From Hyphomicrobiales bacterium (lineage in GTDB: Bacteria > Pseudomonadota > Alphaproteobacteria > Rhizobiales > Rhizobiaceae), in the NCBI GenBank assembly GCA_900469345.1, contig UBWZ01000004.1:62001-126000 (forward strand): DNA of 64,000 bases. Reading direction: 5' to 3'. Under the pieces are notes generated by a model, which was not told the DNA's origin, made no database searches, and worked only from the letters and a program-made list of their open reading frames with translations. The translations under genes were made by a program, and so were the position numbers. Below are positions 53,174-61,701 of this stretch, one piece after another (the stretch's first letter is position 1; every line of letters begins with the position of its first letter).

Positions 53174-54802
53174 TTACTGGTTCACGTAGATCGCGTCGTA
53201 ATTGATGACGCGGGTCGGATCGATGTAGATGTTGTCGGCCCCGCCCATGCGCAGCGACTTGGCGACGACGCGGCGCTCGTTGATGACCGGAACCCAGGGT
53301 GCATCGGCCATGATGTCGGTGAACACCTTGCCCCAGGCAGCCGTGCGCTCGGCGGACTTCGCCGGATCGGACATGCTGTCGGCCGCAATCGCCCGCGCAT
53401 CGAGATCCTTGTTGCAATACCACGACCAGTTCCAGCCACCCGGAACGGCACCGGAGCAACCGAGGATCGGGCCGTAGAAGTTGGACGCATCCGGGAAGTC
53501 GGCGATCCAGGCCATGCCGCCCGACCAGATCATCGGTGCTTCGCCTTCGGTGCCGCCGGCCGCGATCACATTGGCCTGCGCGAGAGCCCGCACGTCGGCC
53601 TTGATGCCGACCGCCGCCAGATCCTGCTGGATCGCCTGGGCGATGCGCGGCTGCGGATCGGTGTTGGTCGAGTAGAGCGTCGTCTCGAAGCCCTTGGGGA
53701 AGCCAGCTTCAGCCAGCAGCGCCTTGGCCTTTGCGACATCATAGGCATAGCCCTTGAAGGACTTGTCATAGCCCGGCATCAGCGGCGGCAGCGGCTGGTT
53801 GGCAGGCGTCGCGCGGCCGTTCAGGATGCGGGTGATGCGCTCCTTGTTGACTGCCATGTTGACCGCCTGGCGGACCTTGACGTTGTCGAACGGCTTCACC
53901 TTGGTGTTGAGCGTCACGTAGCCGGTGTTCAGCTGCTCGCCGTCGACGATCATCTTGGCACCATCGGCCGAGTTCTTGATCTCGAGGAACTTTGCCGGCG
54001 GAATGCCGTCGCCGGCGATATCGACTTCGCCCTTCTGCAGGCGCAGCAGCGCCACCAGCGGCTCCTGGCCGACCTCGACGGTAAACCCGTCGATATGCGG
54101 CATGTCCTTGACGAAATAATCCTTATTGCGCTCGAAGGTGAGCTTCTGGCCGATCGTCCAGTCCTTCAAGACGAAAGTGCCGGAGCCGACCGGCTTCTTG
54201 CCGAAATCGCCGCCGGCGGCATCCACGGCTTCCTTCGGCACCACCGAGGCGAAGTTGATGGCGAGCACATGCAGGAAGGTCGCATCGGGACGCGAAAGCT
54301 TGAACACGACCGTGCCGGCGTCCGGCGTCTCGATGCCCGAAAGCGTCTCGGACTTGCCGCCCGTCACGTCTTCCGCACCCTGGATGGAGCCGAAGAAGCC
54401 GGCGCCGGGGCCTTGGGTCTTCGGGTTGACGGCGCGCTCGATCGAATACTTGACGTCGGAGGCGACGACTTCGCGGCCGTTCGAGAACTTCACGCCCTTG
54501 CGCAGCTTGAACGTATAGGTGAGGCCGTCCGGCGAAACGGTAAAGCTTTCGGCCAGCGAAGGCTCGAGGTCCGGCGTGCCGGGCTTGTAGTCCATCAGCC
54601 GCGAATAGAGGCTTTTGATCATCGACCAGTTGACCCAGTCGTAGCCGATCGCCGGATCGAGCGTGGTGATGTCGTCCTTGTAGGTGACGACGATCTCGCC
54701 GCCCTGCTTGGGTGCGTCCTGCGCCATGGCCGACATGGCCGAGAGTGGCGCAAGCGCCAGTACGGTCGCTACGGTTGTTGTTTGGAGCCAGCGTTTGAAC
54801 AT
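53174..54802 (-). CDS. Peptide/nickel-type ABC transporter binding protein (SBP family 5)
   Basis: A 542-residue periplasmic binding protein. The signal peptide ends near SAMSAMAQ (about residue 28). The SBP_bac_5 core starts TLDPAIGYDWVNWSMIKSLYSRLMDY and has LRKGVKFSNGREVVASDVKYSIERAVNPKT, VNMAVNKERITRILNG and a GWNWSWYCN segment late in the ligand lobe. The family takes up di/oligopeptides, but also many other ligands. Its place in the amiC-amiR operon suggests an amide-containing compound. It lies 25 bp after the permease gene. Confidence 0.9.
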   Translation of the reverse strand: MFKRWLQTTTVATVLALAPLSAMSAMAQDAPKQGGEIVVTYKDDITTLDPAIGYDWVNWSMIKSLYSRLMDYKPGTPDLEPSLAESFTVSPDGLTYTFKLRKGVKFSNGREVVASDVKYSIERAVNPKTQGPGAGFFGSIQGAEDVTGGKSETLSGIETPDAGTVVFKLSRPDATFLHVLAINFASVVPKEAVDAAGGDFGKKPVGSGTFVLKDWTIGQKLTFERNKDYFVKDMPHIDGFTVEVGQEPLVALLRLQKGEVDIAGDGIPPAKFLEIKNSADGAKMIVDGEQLNTGYVTLNTKVKPFDNVKVRQAVNMAVNKERITRILNGRATPANQPLPPLMPGYDKSFKGYAYDVAKAKALLAEAGFPKGFETTLYSTNTDPQPRIAQAIQQDLAAVGIKADVRALAQANVIAAGGTEGEAPMIWSGGMAWIADFPDASNFYGPILGCSGAVPGGWNWSWYCNKDLDARAIAADSMSDPAKSAERTAAWGKVFTDIMADAPWVPVINERRVVAKSLRMGGADNIYIDPTRVINYDAIYVNQ

Positions 54803-54827
54803 TTGAGTTCCCCTTTTCTGATTGCTG

Positions 54828-55745
54828 TCAACGAGTGCGGATACGCGGATCGACGATCGGCGCGATGAGGTCGGCGAGCAGGTTGCCGATCACGATGGCG
54901 AGCGCGGAGGTGAGCGTCACGCCCATGATGATCGGGATATCCACCTGCTGGATGGCCTGCCAGGCAAGCTGGCCGATGCCGGGCCAGCCGTAGACGGCCT
55001 CGACCACCACCACGCCGCCCATGAACTGGCCGATGTCGATGCCGATCATGGCGATAATCGGCAAAATGGCGTTGGGCAGCGCGTGGCGCAGGATGACCCG
55101 GCGTGATGACAACCCCTTGGCCCGCGCCGTGCGCACATAATCCTGATTGAGCACGTCGATCATCGCCGAGCGCACCATGCGGGCATACCAGCCGGCGCCG
55201 CAGAGACCGAGCGTCACGCCCGGCAGCACCACATGCGAAAAGCCACCAAACCCGCTCATCGGGAACCAGCCGAGCGTCACCGCCAGCAGGTAGAGAAGCA
55301 GCAGCGCCACCAGGAACTGCGGCGCCGACGTGCCGACGAAGGAGGCCATCATCACCAGCCGGTCCACGAAGCCGCCGCGGCGGATGGCGGCGATCGTGCC
55401 GAGCGTCAACCCGAGCAGGACTTCCACGAAGATCCCGGCCGCCATGAGGGTCAGCGTTGCCGGCAGACGCGCCGCGATCAGCGTCCAGACGTCGGTCTTC
55501 TGCGCATAGGAGCGCCCGAGATTGCCCGACAGGAGGTTGGAGAGATAATGCCAGAACTGCATCAAGAGCGGCTGGTCGAGCCCGAGTTCATGGCGGATGT
55601 TGGCGACCGTCTGCGCCGTGGCGCTGCGGCCGGCGATCATCCGCGCCGGATCCGCCGGCAGGGCATAGAGCAGCACGAAGGTGATGGCGGCAACGCCAAG
55701 CAGGATCAGCAGGGCCTGCACCAGCCGACGGGCGACGAGCAACAT
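54828..55745 (-). CDS. Peptide/nickel-type ABC transporter permease (DppB-like)
   Basis: A 305-residue permease with six hydrophobic segments. It begins LVARRLVQALLILLGVAAITFVLLYALPADPARMIAG, a typical DppB/OppB start. The EAA-like loop is VRTARAKGLSSRRVILRHALPNAILPIIAMIG, followed by VVVEAVYGWPGIGQLAWQAI. Its ATG shares one base with the stop of the preceding permease gene (TGATG), so both permeases are made together. Confidence 0.93.
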   Translation of the reverse strand: MLLVARRLVQALLILLGVAAITFVLLYALPADPARMIAGRSATAQTVANIRHELGLDQPLLMQFWHYLSNLLSGNLGRSYAQKTDVWTLIAARLPATLTLMAAGIFVEVLLGLTLGTIAAIRRGGFVDRLVMMASFVGTSAPQFLVALLLLYLLAVTLGWFPMSGFGGFSHVVLPGVTLGLCGAGWYARMVRSAMIDVLNQDYVRTARAKGLSSRRVILRHALPNAILPIIAMIGIDIGQFMGGVVVVEAVYGWPGIGQLAWQAIQQVDIPIIMGVTLTSALAIVIGNLLADLIAPIVDPRIRTR

Positions 55746-56593
55746 CAGTTTCTCCCCCGCTGCGTCGGGTCGAGGATATCGCGCAACGCGTCACCGACCA
55801 GGTTAAACGACAGCGCCGTCAAGAGGATCACGAAGCCGGGCACGAAGACGAGCCACGGGGCCGCCTGGAAATAGCTCTGGCTTTCGAAGATGATATTGCC
55901 CCAGGACGGCTGCGGCGGCTGCACCCCGATGCCGAGAAACGAGAGCGTCGCTTCCAGAAGCACGGTGGTGGCGATGCCGAGCGTGCCCCAGACGATCGCC
56001 GTCGGCACCAGATGCGGCAGGATATGCAGGAACAGCACCCGGAAATGCCCGGCCCCCAGCGACCGTTCGGCCATGATGAAATCACGCTCCGACAGCGCCC
56101 GCGTCTCCGTGTAGATGATCCGCGCCACCTGCACCCAGTTGACGAGCGCGATCACCATCGCGACGATCCAGAGGCTCGGCCGCAACAGAGCGGCAAGCAC
56201 GATGGCCAGCAGCAGCGCCGGAAACGCCATCATCAGGTCGGTAAACCGCATCAGCACGCTGCTGGCGAACCCGCGCAGATAGCCGGCGACGATGCCGACC
56301 AGGAGACCGATCGCGACCGCGATGCCGTTGGCGACAAGCCCGATCACCAGCGAGGTGCGCGCGCCGTAAAGCAGCCGCGAGAACAGGTCGCGCCCGAGCG
56401 TATCGGTGCCGAGCAGGAACTGGCCGCCGGGCGGCATCGGCGCGCCTTCGAGCGTCAGCCCGTCGAACATCTGGTTGTCCGGGTCGAACGGCGCGATCCA
56501 CGGCGCGGCGATCGCCAGCACGATGACGGTGACGACCACCAGCAGGCCGAACACGGCCGACGGCTGTCGCAGCATTTCCTTCAGCACGCGCAT
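55745..56593 (-). CDS. Peptide/nickel-type ABC transporter permease (DppC-like)
   Basis: A 282-residue permease. It has the OppC-type start (a TM at about 15-35, then WIAPFDPDNQMFDGLTLEGAP...FLLGTDTLGRDLFSRLLYGARTSL) and an EAA-like loop around SERDFIMAERSLGAGHFRVLFLHILPHL. The ATG at 56593 shares one base with the amiR stop (TGATG); the TTG directly before it is a less likely start. It is the first transporter gene after the amiC-amiR regulators. Confidence 0.92.
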   Translation of the reverse strand: MRVLKEMLRQPSAVFGLLVVVTVIVLAIAAPWIAPFDPDNQMFDGLTLEGAPMPPGGQFLLGTDTLGRDLFSRLLYGARTSLVIGLVANGIAVAIGLLVGIVAGYLRGFASSVLMRFTDLMMAFPALLLAIVLAALLRPSLWIVAMVIALVNWVQVARIIYTETRALSERDFIMAERSLGAGHFRVLFLHILPHLVPTAIVWGTLGIATTVLLEATLSFLGIGVQPPQPSWGNIIFESQSYFQAAPWLVFVPGFVILLTALSFNLVGDALRDILDPTQRGRN

Positions 56594-57174
56594 CAACCGG
56601 CCTCCGGCAGGGGTTCGGCACCGCCGACGATAAAGGCAGCGATCTGCTCCATCGGCAGGCGCCGGCGCATGGCGTGGTCGCGCAGGATGGCGTAGGCGCG
56701 CTCCTCATCGACGCGGTGGGCTCTCATCAGTTTCTCCACGGCGGCATGCACGAGCGGGCGAAGACGCACCCGCTCCTCGAGATGGCGCAGCCGCTCGGCG
56801 TTGGTTTTCCGTTCCTGGTGAATGGAGGCGGCCATCACCAGCGCCGGGTAGACGGCCGAGGCGGCGACCGGCTTGGCGATGATCGCGCCCGCCCCCTGCT
56901 GGATCGCCCAGGCGATGCGGCCGGGCGCTTCCGAACCGAGCATGGCGACCACCGGGCAGGCAGCCTGCTCCGTCTGCCAGGGTAAAAGGTCGTCCCAGCC
57001 CTGGTCCGCATCGACGATCACCAGGTCCGGCACGTCCGAGCCGGAAAGCGGCGCCCACTGCAGCGTGGCATCGAGCCCGAGCAGTCTCAGCTGGCGGATC
57101 AGCCGGTCCGTGTTGCCGTCCTCGCGGTGGAGGACGGTGGCGCACCAGCCGTTGAAATTGGGCGTTTCCCTCAT
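56593..57174 (-). CDS. amiR: AmiR-like ANTAR-domain antitermination regulator
   Basis: A 193-residue RNA-binding regulator. The N-terminal pseudo-receiver domain (about 10-118) has VIVDADQGWDD but lacks the normal phosphoacceptor surroundings, as in AmiR. A coiled-coil linker leads to the ANTAR domain (about 126-183), with VEKLMRAHRVDEERAYAILRDHAMRRRLPMEQIAAFIV matching the family helix pattern. In Pseudomonas, AmiR binds the amidase leader RNA and prevents termination unless held by AmiC. It overlaps the amiC stop by 4 bases. Confidence 0.92.
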   Translation of the reverse strand: MRETPNFNGWCATVLHREDGNTDRLIRQLRLLGLDATLQWAPLSGSDVPDLVIVDADQGWDDLLPWQTEQAACPVVAMLGSEAPGRIAWAIQQGAGAIIAKPVAASAVYPALVMAASIHQERKTNAERLRHLEERVRLRPLVHAAVEKLMRAHRVDEERAYAILRDHAMRRRLPMEQIAAFIVGGAEPLPEAG

Positions 57175-58316
57175 GAGACCACCCGCAGCTGAGGCTTGGC
57201 CTGGAGCTTGGCTTGACGGGCACGGCCCGTGAGATAGGGATCGGCGGCGAGCGGCGGACGTGACGCGATCACGTCAAAACTGTTGTTGCCGTTGATCTGG
57301 CCCAGGTGAAAGGGAAGTGCGGCATGATTGGTGTCGCGATCGATGGCGATCGGCCCGAGCAGGCTTGGCCTTACCGTCTGGTAAAGCTCACCGCGCACCG
57401 CGACCGGATCGTCGCTGCCGGCTGCGGTGATCGCCTCGGCGCAGAGCCGCGCCGCCGTATAGGCGCTGGCAAATACACTCGACACCCGCCGCTCCGGCCC
57501 GAAGCGCGATGCCACCCGCCGCTTGAAGCCGAGGTTCTCCGGCGTCGACAGCGTATCGAAATAGGAGGCCGCGCAAAGCTGGCCGACAGCGGCACCGGGC
57601 ACGATATCGCCAAGCTCGCATTCCATCAGGTCGCAGCTGACGACCGGGCAGTTTTCCGGGCTGAACGCCGGATCGCGGTCTGCAAGCTGGCGGACCGCCG
57701 CCAGGAAGGCATAGCTGGACGGACCGATCAGGTTGTTGAGGATGAAGCTCGGCCGGCGCTGCTCGATGTCGGCGACGATCCGGTCGACCGCCGTTTCCTC
57801 GAGCGGGAGATAGCGCTCGCCCAGCACCTCGCCACCGGCATTGTTGACGAGTTCGCGCGCCAGCCGGTTCATCTCCCAGCCCCAGACATAGTTGGCGCCG
57901 ACGAGGTATGGCCGCGCGCCGAAGCGCGGGATCAGGTGCTCGAACAGCGGAATGAGATGCTGGTTGGGGCAGCCGCCGACATAGACGACGTTTTCGTTGG
58001 CCTCGAAGCCTTCGTAGGGGCACATGTACCAGAGCAGCGCGTCGTGCTTTTCGACGAGCGGGATCACTTCCTTGCGGGCCGCCGAGGTGATCGTGCCGAC
58101 AATGTGCCGGCAGCCGGCGCGCAGCAGCTGGCGCGCGCCTTCGAGATAGGCGGCAAGATCCGCATGCGGATCGAAGAACACCGGCTCCACCGCCGTTATG
58201 CCGTCCGCTGCAAACTCGGCAAGCGCGAATTCCGCACCGTCGCGCGCATCGCGGCCCATCGAGCCGTAGGGCCCGGTGGTGGAGTAGAGAATGCCGATCT
58301 TCAGCGCGTCCATCAT
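57171..58316 (-). CDS. amiC: AmiC-like amide sensor (cytoplasmic type 1 binding-protein fold)
   Basis: A 381-residue periplasmic-binding-fold protein without a signal peptide (MMDALKIGILYSTTGPYG), so it is cytoplasmic, as AmiC is. It has TITSAARKEVIPLVEKHDALLWYMCPYEGFEANENVVYVGGCPNQHLIPLFEHLI, closely following AmiC and the urea-binding protein UrtA. AmiC sequesters AmiR until an amide binds. The start is one of two adjacent ATGs (58316 or 58313), only about 10 bases past the leader terminator's U-tract, and has no strong ribosome site. Confidence 0.9.
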   Translation of the reverse strand: MMDALKIGILYSTTGPYGSMGRDARDGAEFALAEFAADGITAVEPVFFDPHADLAAYLEGARQLLRAGCRHIVGTITSAARKEVIPLVEKHDALLWYMCPYEGFEANENVVYVGGCPNQHLIPLFEHLIPRFGARPYLVGANYVWGWEMNRLARELVNNAGGEVLGERYLPLEETAVDRIVADIEQRRPSFILNNLIGPSSYAFLAAVRQLADRDPAFSPENCPVVSCDLMECELGDIVPGAAVGQLCAASYFDTLSTPENLGFKRRVASRFGPERRVSSVFASAYTAARLCAEAITAAGSDDPVAVRGELYQTVRPSLLGPIAIDRDTNHAALPFHLGQINGNNSFDVIASRPPLAADPYLTGRARQAKLQAKPQLRVVS

Positions 58317-58325
58317 CAAAAGCCC

Positions 58326-58378
58326 AAAACTAAAAACCCCATGACGCGAGACCCACCACTGGGTGGGGCGTCATGGGG
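58326..58378 (-). terminator. Leader terminator in front of amiC (probable AmiR target)
   Basis: An 11-bp perfect outer stem (CCCCATGACGC, 58337-58347, with 58368-58378) encloses a second 6-bp stem CCCACC/GGTGGG with a four-base loop. In the minus direction it is followed by TTTTTAGTTTT. It lies between the promoter and the first codon of amiC, which is the position of a regulated leader terminator. An alternative 4-bp hairpin with a six-base AGUUUC loop (58376-58389) shares bases with its 5' arm, so the two cannot form together. Confidence 0.85.
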
Positions 58379-58448
58379 CGAAACTGCCCTGCGACAACGA
58401 AGTCATGTGATGCGGCGGCGATCCGGTATGCCTAATCCGCAGGCCTGA

Positions 58449-58476
58449 ATAAAATACAGGCAGTAGCGCTTGTCAA
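58449..58476 (-). promoter_or_regulatory. Promoter of the amide operon
   Basis: On the minus strand a perfect TTGACA (58471-58476) is separated by 16 bp from TTTTAT (58449-58454). Transcription would begin near 58442, giving a leader of about 125 bases before amiC that contains the terminator. An inverted repeat CTTGG-CT-CCAAG lies just upstream at 58492-58503 and could be an activator site. Confidence 0.65.
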
Positions 58477-58542
58477 GCTGGAACACCGTCCCTTGGCTCC
58501 AAGATTTGGGCCCTCGCTCGACGGCCCGCCACCGCTCCCGTC

Positions 58543-61500
58543 TTAGGGTTGGTGGCCCTCCTCGCCCCGGGGCAGACGCATGCGCTCTTCCAGCCCCTGC
58601 AGAATGACGAACAGCGAAGGCACAAAGACCACGGTCAGGCAGGTCGAGCCGAGCATGCCCGTCAGCACCGCGATGCCGATCGATTTTTGCGCGCTCGCCC
58701 CGGCGCCCGTTTGCAGCACCAGCGGTACGACCCCGAGGATGAAGGCGATGGACGTCATGAGGATCGGCCGGAAGCGGCTTCGGGCCGCCTGCACGGCCGC
58801 CTCGGCAATCGCCGCGCCGTGCTGGCGCAGGTGCCGTGCGGTTTCGACAATGAGGATGGCGTTCTTGGCCGACAGCGCGATCAACAGCACCAGGCCGATC
58901 TGGGTATAGAGGTTGACCGCAGCATGGGCGGCGAGCAGCGTCGCGGCGGTGCCGATCAACGCCAGCGGCACCGTCGCGATGACCGCGACCGGCGCGTACC
59001 AGCTCTCGTACTGGCCGGCGAGCACGAAATAGACCAGCACGAGGCTGAGCCCGTAGACGAGGTAGATCTGCCCGCCAAGCTCCCGCTCCTGGAAGGACAC
59101 GGCCGTCCACTCGAAGCCGAAATCGCGTGGCATCAGGCGCTGCGTCATGCCCTCCAGCGCATCGAGCGCCTGGCCGGTGCTGAAGCCTTGTGCCTGGGTG
59201 CCGATAATCTGGGCGGAGGGATAGAGATTGTAGAGGCTGACCAGGGACGGACCCGAAACGGGCGTCACCTGGGCGATGGCGCCGAGCGGAACCATCTGGC
59301 CGCCGGCGCTGCGCAGTTTCAGCTGCCGAAGGTCCGAAAGCTCGACCCGCTTGCCGGCCTCGGCCTGCACGTAGACCTGGAAGACGCGGCCGAACAGGCT
59401 GACCTGGCCGGCATAGGAGGAGCCGATATACTGGCCGACCGTGTCATAGGCACTGCCGGTATCGACACCCATCGTCTCCGCCCTGGTGCGGTCGACCAAC
59501 ACGGCAAACTGCGGCGCGTCCGCCCGGAACGGACTGAAGGCCTGGCGGAACAGCGGGTCGTTGCGGGCTTCCCCGGCGATCGACGCGGCGACATTCTGGA
59601 GGGCGGCATAGTCGAAACTGCCGTTTCGGGCCTCGATCTGCAGGGCAAAGCCGGCGGCATTGCCGATCCCCTGGATGGGCGGCGGCGGCAGCACCAGCGC
59701 CTCGCCATCCGGCAGGTTGGCGGTCGCCTCCGAAAGTCGCTGGTAGAGCGAAACAAGGTCGTCTCCCTTGCCCCGCACGGTCCAGTCGGTGAGGATCACA
59801 TAGACGACGCCGGCATTGGCAAGACTGGCATTGTTGTTGAGGGCTGAAAGCCCGCCGATCGAGATCACCGTGTCCACCGCCCCGATCGAGGCGACCCGCC
59901 GGCGCACCAGCTCCATGGCCCGTCTGGTCCGCGCCAGAGAGGCGCCCTCCGGCAGCTGCACCGAAACCAGGAAATAGCCCTGGTCTTCCACCGGCAGGAA
60001 CCCCGTCGGCACCCGTGACAGAAGATAGACCGAGAAGCCGACCAGCAGCGCCGTCAGGACGGTGAGCAGCAGGCTGAACCTCACCATGCGCCGCACCAGC
60101 GCCGCATAGGCCCGCTCGCCGGCATCGTAGACCCGGTTGAACTGGCGAAAGAACAGGTTGCGTCGTTCTCCCGGCGGTCGCGCCCTCAGCCAGAAGGCAC
60201 ATTGCGCCGGCTTGAGCGACATGGCGTTGACGGCGCTGATCAGCGCCGTGGCGGCAATCACCAGGGAAAACTGCTTGTACATCTCGCCGCTGAGGCCGGG
60301 CAGGAAGGCGGCCGGCAGAAACACGGCGAGCAGCACCAGCGTGATGCCGATGATCGGGCCGGTCAGCTCCGCCATCGCAAGCGAGGCCGCCTCGGCTGCC
60401 GTCTTGCCTTGATCGAGATGCTTGGCCGCCGCCTCGACCACGACGATTGCGTCGTCCACCACGATCCCGATCGCCAGGATGATCGCAAACAGCGTCGACA
60501 GGTTGATGGAAAAGCCGAACAGGGCGAGCGCGGCAAAGGCGCCGATGATCGTCACCGGCACCGTCGTGGCCGGAACGAGCGTCGCCCGCCAGTCCTGCAG
60601 GAAGACGAGGATCACCAGCAGCACGAGGAGCGCCGCCTCGATAAGCGTGTGGTAGACATCGGTGATCGCCGCCGAGACGAAGCGGGTCGTGTCGAACGGA
60701 ATGGAGTAGCGCAGGCCCTGTGGAAAGGCCGTCGACATCTCCTCCATCTTCGCCTTCACGCGGGCCATGACGTCGAGCGCATTGGCTTCCGGCAGGGTGA
60801 ACAGCGCAAGCCCCGCGGCGGGCTGGCCGTCCATGGTAAAGTCCTGGTTGTATTGCTGCGCGCCGAGCTCCACCCGCGCGACGTCGCGCAGCCGGATCAC
60901 CTCGCCATTGTCGGCGACGCGCACGATGATGTCCTCGAAGGCCGGCACGTCCGAGAGCTTGGAATCGAGCCTCAGCGTGTACTGGAACATCTCTCCCGCG
61001 GGCGCCGGCGGCAGCCCCAGCTGGCCGGCCGCTGTCGAACGGCTCTGCTTGTTGATGGCATTGACCACGTCGCCGGGCATGAGGCCGCGGGCCGCCAACA
61101 GTTCCGGATCGACCCAGATGCGCACCGCATACTGACCGGACCCGAAGACGACGACATTGCCGACCCCGGACAGGCGCGAGATGTGGTCGACCAGGTTGAT
61201 CGTCGCGTAATTGGCCATGAACAGGCCGTCCAGGTTCGGGTCGCGGGAGGACAGCGACACGATGGCGAGGATCGCCGTCGACCGCTTCGCCGTCTGCACG
61301 CCCTGCGCCTGCACCGCATCCGGCAGGGAGGCGACGGCGCCGGACACGCGGTTCTGCACCAGGATCTGCGCCTGGTTCGGATCGGTCCCGATCGCAAACG
61401 TCACGTTCAGCGTATAGGCGCCGTCGCTCGTCGACGTCGACTGCATGTAGAGCATGCCCTCGACCCCATTGACCTTCTGTTCGATCGGCAGCGCCACCTC

Positions 61501-61680
61501 GCGCACGATCGTTTCCGCATTCGCGCCCGGATAGCGCGCGGTCACCTGCACCACCGGCGGCACGACATTGGGATATTGCGAAACGGGCAGGCGGACGAGC
61601 GCCACCAGCCCGAGGATGACCGTCAGGACGGCGATGACATTGGCGAGAACCGGTCGGCTGATGAAGAAATTGGCGATCAT
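58543..61680 (-). CDS. RND multidrug efflux transporter, inner-membrane subunit (AcrB/MexB-like)
   Basis: A 1045-residue HAE1-type RND pump with the expected twelve membrane segments and two large periplasmic loops. It starts MIANFFISRPVLANVIAVLTVILGLVAL, typical of this class. The proton relay is visible in TM4 as GIVVDDAIVVVE (the paired aspartates at about 405-408). The second half repeats FLQDWRATLVP-like architecture and ends RLPRGEEGHQP. It likely exports drugs or hydrophobic compounds using the proton gradient. It is preceded by its adaptor gene with a 21-bp gap. No outer-membrane channel gene is present. Confidence 0.94.
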   Translation of the reverse strand: MIANFFISRPVLANVIAVLTVILGLVALVRLPVSQYPNVVPPVVQVTARYPGANAETIVREVALPIEQKVNGVEGMLYMQSTSTSDGAYTLNVTFAIGTDPNQAQILVQNRVSGAVASLPDAVQAQGVQTAKRSTAILAIVSLSSRDPNLDGLFMANYATINLVDHISRLSGVGNVVVFGSGQYAVRIWVDPELLAARGLMPGDVVNAINKQSRSTAAGQLGLPPAPAGEMFQYTLRLDSKLSDVPAFEDIIVRVADNGEVIRLRDVARVELGAQQYNQDFTMDGQPAAGLALFTLPEANALDVMARVKAKMEEMSTAFPQGLRYSIPFDTTRFVSAAITDVYHTLIEAALLVLLVILVFLQDWRATLVPATTVPVTIIGAFAALALFGFSINLSTLFAIILAIGIVVDDAIVVVEAAAKHLDQGKTAAEAASLAMAELTGPIIGITLVLLAVFLPAAFLPGLSGEMYKQFSLVIAATALISAVNAMSLKPAQCAFWLRARPPGERRNLFFRQFNRVYDAGERAYAALVRRMVRFSLLLTVLTALLVGFSVYLLSRVPTGFLPVEDQGYFLVSVQLPEGASLARTRRAMELVRRRVASIGAVDTVISIGGLSALNNNASLANAGVVYVILTDWTVRGKGDDLVSLYQRLSEATANLPDGEALVLPPPPIQGIGNAAGFALQIEARNGSFDYAALQNVAASIAGEARNDPLFRQAFSPFRADAPQFAVLVDRTRAETMGVDTGSAYDTVGQYIGSSYAGQVSLFGRVFQVYVQAEAGKRVELSDLRQLKLRSAGGQMVPLGAIAQVTPVSGPSLVSLYNLYPSAQIIGTQAQGFSTGQALDALEGMTQRLMPRDFGFEWTAVSFQERELGGQIYLVYGLSLVLVYFVLAGQYESWYAPVAVIATVPLALIGTAATLLAAHAAVNLYTQIGLVLLIALSAKNAILIVETARHLRQHGAAIAEAAVQAARSRFRPILMTSIAFILGVVPLVLQTGAGASAQKSIGIAVLTGMLGSTCLTVVFVPSLFVILQGLEERMRLPRGEEGHQP

Positions 61681-61701
61681 GGCGATCCCTGGCCGGACGG
61701 T

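Noticed and set aside
51950..54868. Plus-strand open frame of 972 codons
   Set aside because: It is a mirror frame opposite the acetamidase and binding-protein genes, which have recognisable domains, signal peptide and operon overlaps. Long antisense frames are common at this GC content.
58381..58440. A textbook pair of ANTAR hexaloops (A at loop position 1 and G at position 4)
   Set aside because: I found hexaloops UUCGUU (GAC/GUC stem) and AGUUUC (GGGC/GCCC stem), but each fulfils only one of the two base requirements and the stems are short. They are reported only as candidates.
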